From positions 62,001-126,000 of the forward strand of contig CAYMIN010000004.1 of the NCBI GenBank assembly GCA_964390495.1: 64,000 bases of DNA. Reading direction: 5' to 3'. Both the position numbers and the translations under genes were made by a program. Origin of the DNA: UBA11051 sp964390495. Lineage in GTDB: Bacteria > Armatimonadota > Zipacnadia > Zipacnadales > UBA11051. Positions 60,264-64,000 of the stretch are shown here, in pieces (within the stretch, counting starts at the first letter, position 1; every line of letters begins with the position of its first letter). The notes beneath the pieces are model-generated. The model had not been told where the DNA came from and did not search any database. It saw only the letters and a program-made list of their open reading frames with translations.

Positions 60264-60752
60264 TCAATACGGGGTGCCCGGGCCGATGCCGTCGGCTTCG
60301 TCATCGGGGTAGTCGTGCCAGCCCGAGGAGCTTACCACCCGCCAGGTCCTGCCCTCACGACGCCAGATCAGCGTCAATTCATAGTCCAGTTGATGGGCGG
60401 CGCTGGCCTCTTCCCATATTCCGACCTCCAGGGCCACCTCTGCGGTGTCCTCCCGCACGGCAATGGACTTGAGCTCGGTGCTGAGTTGCCACTGCCGGCC
60501 GCGCAAGGCGTGCACCGCCAACCGCGACAAATCGCGCCGGTTGTTGCCCGCCATGTCGAGGTAATCGTTGGAGACTACCTCCATCACACCGGCGACACTG
60601 CCCAGCTCCGCCGCTTCCTCGGCCCGCACAATCGCCATAGTGATCTGCTGCTGCGGCGACAGCGGAGCCCGGAAGAAGTAGAGCTTCACGATAACAGCAA
60701 TCACCGCCAGTAGCACTAGCAGTGCGAGTATCTTGACAATTCGAGAGGCCAT
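60264..60752 (-). CDS. membrane-anchored NTF2-like small protein
   Basis: A 162-residue protein with an N-terminal anchor (VKILALLVLLAVIAVIVKLYFF), then one helix-rich half (ITMAIVRAEEAAELGSVAG; VMEVVSNDYLDMAG) and strands LDYELTLIWRREGRTWRVVSS. This order resembles SnoaL/NTF2-like folds exposed to the periplasm. No family can be stated firmly. It precedes the CHASE2 kinase by about 80 bp on the same strand and may be its accessory. Confidence 0.6.
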   Translation of the reverse strand: MASRIVKILALLVLLAVIAVIVKLYFFRAPLSPQQQITMAIVRAEEAAELGSVAGVMEVVSNDYLDMAGNNRRDLSRLAVHALRGRQWQLSTELKSIAVREDTAEVALEVGIWEEASAAHQLDYELTLIWRREGRTWRVVSSSGWHDYPDDEADGIGPGTPY

Positions 60753-60917
60753 CTTTGAGCACCTGTCCTAATCCCGCGTGACGAGCAATAGCGAATTATA
60801 GCCCATCGGCCCACCGCTATTCCACCCCGGCAGGTTATTGGGTGCGGTAGGGTGAAACATTAAGTTGAGCGATGTCATAATATGCGATGGATCATCAACC
60901 GCAAAGGAGCCCTCTAG

Positions 60918-63833
60918 ATGCGTACTCTGCGTAACACCCTCATTCCAGTCTTGTTTCTGACTATGACCGCAATTGCTGCGGCGCAGGAGTTGCCGGTGGT
61001 GACGGCCCTGAAGGCGCAACAGCCGCTTAGCCTTGACGGTAGCCTCGATGAGCAGGTCTGGCAGCAAGGCGAATGGTATGGCCAGTTCCGCCTGCTGGGC
61101 AAGCCGGAGTTGCAGGCCGAGGCCCAGACGCGCTTCAAGCTCGCCTTCGATGCCGAGAACCTCTACCTCGGCGCGGTGCTCGCCGAGCCGAACATGGACC
61201 AGCTCAAGGTCACGGCCACCGAACGGGATGGCAAGGTGCACCGCGATGACTGCCTGGAGTTCATGATTGACCCACAAGGCGACCGCACCGAGTACTTCCA
61301 CTTCACCCTCAATGCGTTGGGGACCCTGTATGATTCGGAAGTGCGGCAAGGCGGGCAGGTTATGACCAAGGAGTGGGATTGCCCGTGGGAGGCGGCGGTG
61401 ACCAAGCAGGAGGCGTCGTGGACCGTGGAGGCGCGAGTGCCGGTGGTATATCTGGGCTTGACCGCCGAATCGGTCGGCGACTGGGCGGTGAATGTCGCCC
61501 GGGAACGGCAGGCCGGTCAGCAGGAGCTTTCCGCCTTCATCAACACCCTGGGCGGCTTTCACCAGCCCGCCAACTACGCGGTGCTGCGGCTGCCGGACGC
61601 GGACTTCAGCAAGTACCTGTGGGACATCAAATCGCCGTTCGAAGTGAGTGTGCTACCCCGCGACGGCCGGCTTGTCTATCAGGCCAAGACCCATATCACC
61701 AATGAGACGGGGCGGTTCTGGTTCTTCAGCCTGGCGCCGGGGCTGCAGATGGGCAGCCAACACGAGACCGGCCCGCGCGTGCCCCAGGGCCTGGATGCCG
61801 GTCAGGGCCGTGAGATGGTGTTCGCGGTGCCGGTGCCCGCAGCAGGTAAGCAGACGCTGCAAATCCGGCTGCTGGACCGCCGTAACCCCCGACGCCTCCT
61901 CGCCGTCAAGACGCTGCCGGTCGAACTCAGCTACAGCCCCATCACTATCGTCGTCACCCAGCCGGCGTACCGTAACAGCATCTATGCGACCCAGAAGCTG
62001 AGCGAGATCAGAGCCGAGGTGCATCTGGCGCTGAGGGAAGATGAAGCTGAGGGCGCTGTGGTAACGCCCGTTTTGATGGACAGGACCAAGCTGGTCAGCA
62101 AAGGCGAGGCGGTTGCGGCTGCTGAGAGCGTCGCAGTTGCGGTGCCGATAGAGGACCTCGCGGAGGGCAGCTACCGGCTGGTGGTGACGGTGGAAAAGGC
62201 CGGTGAGGCTCTGTACCGGGAGAGTGTGCCGCTAGCCAAGCTGCCGCCGGCTCCCAACGGGCATGAGTGGCGGCTCGATGAGAACAATATGCTTTTGCAC
62301 AACGGGGAGCCGTACCTGATTTACGGGTGGTTCAGCGGTAATGCGGAGGAGCTGGCCGATCCGAGCCTGCCTTATACGGCTACGCAATCCTATAACGCGC
62401 AGTGGTATGACAGCGAGAAGGTACGGGAGGAGGTCTTCGATCCGGTGGCTGAGGCCGGCGGCTTCATCACCATTTACCCCTATCCTAACACCGTCCCACG
62501 GCGCATGATGGGCCCGGAGGACTGGCAGCGGCCACTGAATGATGAGGAGAAAACGGCCCTGCGGCAACGCATCGCCGAGCTGAAGGACCATCCGGCGGTG
62601 TGGGCCTGGTATCTGGCCGACGAGCCGGAACTGACACCGGCCCTGCCGCAGCGGATGCGGGAAATCTATGAGATAATCCGCGATGAAGACCCCTATCACC
62701 CGCAGCTTCTGCTCAATGACACCATCGGCGGGCTCCACAAGTACGCCGGTAGCTCTGACATATTCATTCCCGATCCCTACCCGCTGTTCATCGAGGGCGG
62801 GGATGCCGCCTCGCCCATCGGCAAGACTTCGAAGTTCATGCAGGCCTGCTATGAGGCCGGCGGCGGCCGCAAGGGCATAATGGTAGTCCCGCAGGCGTTC
62901 AACTACGGCGATTACGGTCGGCTCGGCAACCGCGCTCCCAACTTCACCGAGTTGCGCAATCAGGCCTACCAGGCTATCGCCAACCGCGCGACGGGGATTC
63001 TGTGGTACAGCCACAGCGCCATGTTCAACTACCCGGCCTGCGAGCTGGGGGTGGCGTGGATCGGGCACGAGCTCATGGACCTGAAGGAGGCGGTACTGTC
63101 GCCGCCGGTCGCGGGCCTGGAGATCGAGGCCGAGCAGCCGGAGGAAGCTCAGGCCTCGCTGCGGCGCGTGGGTGATGACCTGTACCTGTTTGTCGTCAAT
63201 ACCGCCACCGCTGCCCAGCAGATAACGGTGAAGATGCCGCAGCCGACGCCGGCGGAACTGACGGTGGTGTCTGAGAATCGCGCGGTGCCGGTCAAGGCCG
63301 GCGCGGTGACCGACAGCTTCGCGAAGTATGCCACCCACATCTACACGACGGTCAAGGCGCTGGGCTCGCGGGCGCAGCTAGATGACGCGCTCGCCGAAAT
63401 TACCGCCGCCGAACAGGCGATGAGAAAGCCCGGCAACCTCGCCTTCCGAGATTCCGAAGTGGTCGTGGCGGCCTCCAGCTCCCGTGGCAACCACGAGATG
63501 AAGGTACTGGACGGGGCTGTCAAGGGGCTTGCCTGGTCGGATGACACATACAGGAAGCTGCCCGATTGGCTGAGCCTGACCTGGCCGGAGCCGCAGACCA
63601 TCGGCCGGATCGTCATCTATACCGGCAGCATCGCCGACCTCAAGCTGCAGGTGCCGGACGAGAACGCCGCAGACGGATGGCGTACCCTCGCCGAGGCGCA
63701 AGAGCTAAATCAGCCCAGCGTGGAACTGCAGTTCGAACCGATACCGCTGAAGAGCTTCCGCATTCTCAGCACCAAACTGCGCGACGATGCGAAGTTCTCG
63801 ATCATCTATGAGGTGGAAGCCTATGCGAAATAG
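60918..63833 (+). CDS. secreted multidomain glycan protein: CBM9-like, glycosidase-like, discoidin-like
   Basis: A 971-residue exported protein: signal peptide (LIPVLFLTMTAIAAAQE), then a CBM9-like domain (about residues 30-240; PLSLDGSLDEQVWQQGEW, YLGAVLAEPNMDQLKV, DDCLEFMIDPQ). A linker of strands follows, then a (beta/alpha)8-like part (about 450-720) with HPAVWAWYLADEPELTPAL, where the Glu in DEPE sits at the expected acid/base of a clan GH-A glycosidase, and GILWYSHSAMFNYPACEL. The C-terminus (about 830 on) resembles a discoidin/F5_F8 domain (LAWSDDTYRKLPDWLSLTWP). ATG 60918 follows AAAGGAG. It overlaps the next gene by 11 bp. Likely acts on plant or algal polysaccharide; specificity unknown. 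Confidence 0.75.
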   Translation: MRTLRNTLIPVLFLTMTAIAAAQELPVVTALKAQQPLSLDGSLDEQVWQQGEWYGQFRLLGKPELQAEAQTRFKLAFDAENLYLGAVLAEPNMDQLKVTATERDGKVHRDDCLEFMIDPQGDRTEYFHFTLNALGTLYDSEVRQGGQVMTKEWDCPWEAAVTKQEASWTVEARVPVVYLGLTAESVGDWAVNVARERQAGQQELSAFINTLGGFHQPANYAVLRLPDADFSKYLWDIKSPFEVSVLPRDGRLVYQAKTHITNETGRFWFFSLAPGLQMGSQHETGPRVPQGLDAGQGREMVFAVPVPAAGKQTLQIRLLDRRNPRRLLAVKTLPVELSYSPITIVVTQPAYRNSIYATQKLSEIRAEVHLALREDEAEGAVVTPVLMDRTKLVSKGEAVAAAESVAVAVPIEDLAEGSYRLVVTVEKAGEALYRESVPLAKLPPAPNGHEWRLDENNMLLHNGEPYLIYGWFSGNAEELADPSLPYTATQSYNAQWYDSEKVREEVFDPVAEAGGFITIYPYPNTVPRRMMGPEDWQRPLNDEEKTALRQRIAELKDHPAVWAWYLADEPELTPALPQRMREIYEIIRDEDPYHPQLLLNDTIGGLHKYAGSSDIFIPDPYPLFIEGGDAASPIGKTSKFMQACYEAGGGRKGIMVVPQAFNYGDYGRLGNRAPNFTELRNQAYQAIANRATGILWYSHSAMFNYPACELGVAWIGHELMDLKEAVLSPPVAGLEIEAEQPEEAQASLRRVGDDLYLFVVNTATAAQQITVKMPQPTPAELTVVSENRAVPVKAGAVTDSFAKYATHIYTTVKALGSRAQLDDALAEITAAEQAMRKPGNLAFRDSEVVVAASSSRGNHEMKVLDGAVKGLAWSDDTYRKLPDWLSLTWPEPQTIGRIVIYTGSIADLKLQVPDENAADGWRTLAEAQELNQPSVELQFEPIPLKSFRILSTKLRDDAKFSIIYEVEAYAK

Positions 63834-64000
63834 CCTGATAGGGAGTGTGGTCCTGGTCGCAGTGATTGCCGGCGTGTGCTGCGCCCAAGAGGCGCCGGCT
63901 CCGCTGGCGCACTGGAAGATGGATGGAGTCGCCGAGGGCAAAGTGGCTGATGCCACGGGCAACGGCCATGATGCGGTGCTGGGACCGGAAGGGGTGGCAC
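63823..64000 (+). CDS. secreted LamG-like protein, 5' part (runs off window)
   Basis: Begins at ATG 63823, inside the last codons of the preceding gene (overlap 63823-63833). Signal peptide LIGSVVLVAVIAGVCCAQE, then APLAHWKMDGVAEGKVADA and TGNGHDAVLGPEG, the start of a concanavalin A/LamG-type lectin domain. Only 59 residues are in the window. The overlap argues for co-expression with the CBM9-type protein. Confidence 0.75.
   Translation, partial: MRNSLIGSVVLVAVIAGVCCAQEAPAPLAHWKMDGVAEGKVADATGNGHDAVLGPEGVA

Overview
The window is one contiguous stretch of high-GC bacterial chromosome with dense, mostly short operons, and no tRNA, rRNA, CRISPR array, phage or intact insertion sequence was seen. 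The best guess for the source is an uncultured member of the Armatimonadota. The main reason is a run of five prepilin-like proteins with the near-invariant N-terminal segment FPVFARAREKARQ and a C-terminal DGHAKW box, a signature I associate with that phylum. Copper-amine-oxidase stalk domains, several Gfo/Idh/MocA dehydrogenases, heparinase-like and CBM9-type secreted proteins fit the same lifestyle: an aerobic or microaerobic heterotroph living on polysaccharide. The phylum call is inference; the gene calls do not depend on it.

Layout. 1-4.6 kb: the tail of a FAD-dependent oxidoreductase, two tandem DUF1284-like cysteine-rich proteins, then on the minus strand a Gfo/Idh oxidoreductase and an alpha/beta hydrolase. 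4.7-6.6 kb: glmS. 6.9-13.4 kb: a heat-shock operon read leftward, dnaK - dnaJ - hspR - DUF2007 - Clp disaggregase, driven by a near-perfect sigma-70 promoter overlapped by an HspR operator (HAIR). 13.5-17.5 kb: five prepilin/pseudopilin paralogs in tandem, separated by palindromic repeats. 17.9-23.2 kb (plus strand): a GT39-type membrane glycosyltransferase, a TIM-barrel sugar isomerase/epimerase, a CocE-type hydrolase and a second Gfo/Idh enzyme. 23.3-31.3 kb (minus strand): purL, a secreted heparinase II/III-like protein and two unknown exported proteins. 31.7-38.1 kb (plus strand): galT, a histidine kinase, a single-domain response regulator, glgC and glgA, which looks like a hexose-phosphate to glycogen module with its own two-component system. 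38.1-42.4 kb: a 1,408-residue fused activator/dehydratase-type Fe-S ATPase.

42.7-46.8 kb holds the most unusual locus: a degenerate CHAT-like protein whose stop overlaps the start of a divergent Hsp90-like protein. Both have lost the residues normally needed for catalysis (the CHAT cysteine; the Hsp90 catalytic Glu and Mg-binding Asn), while their folds seem retained. This is my leading candidate for an undescribed system.

46.9-54.1 kb: a histidine phosphatase, a polysaccharide deacetylase with stalk-like repeats, a stalk-domain protein, a rhomboid protease, a hicBA toxin-antitoxin pair beside a second hicB with a decayed hicA, a TPR protein and an AAC(3)-family acetyltransferase. 54.3-56.6 kb: an M14 peptidase-like protein and an M19-family protein lacking part of its metal site. 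56.6-60.8 kb (minus strand): an SRPBCC protein, DUF951, a CHASE2 histidine kinase and a small NTF2-like protein. 60.9-64 kb: a large secreted CBM9/glycosidase-like protein overlapping a LamG-type secreted protein that runs off the window.

Short palindromic repeats of several families (a GGGGACAGTCACCT family, a GACAGGC/GCCTGTC family and a CCCTCTCCC/GGGAGAGGG family) lie in intergenic gaps, most densely around the pilin array. No mobilising transposase is present in the window. Start codons were chosen from Shine-Dalgarno spacing and family alignment, and several differ from the longest open frame.
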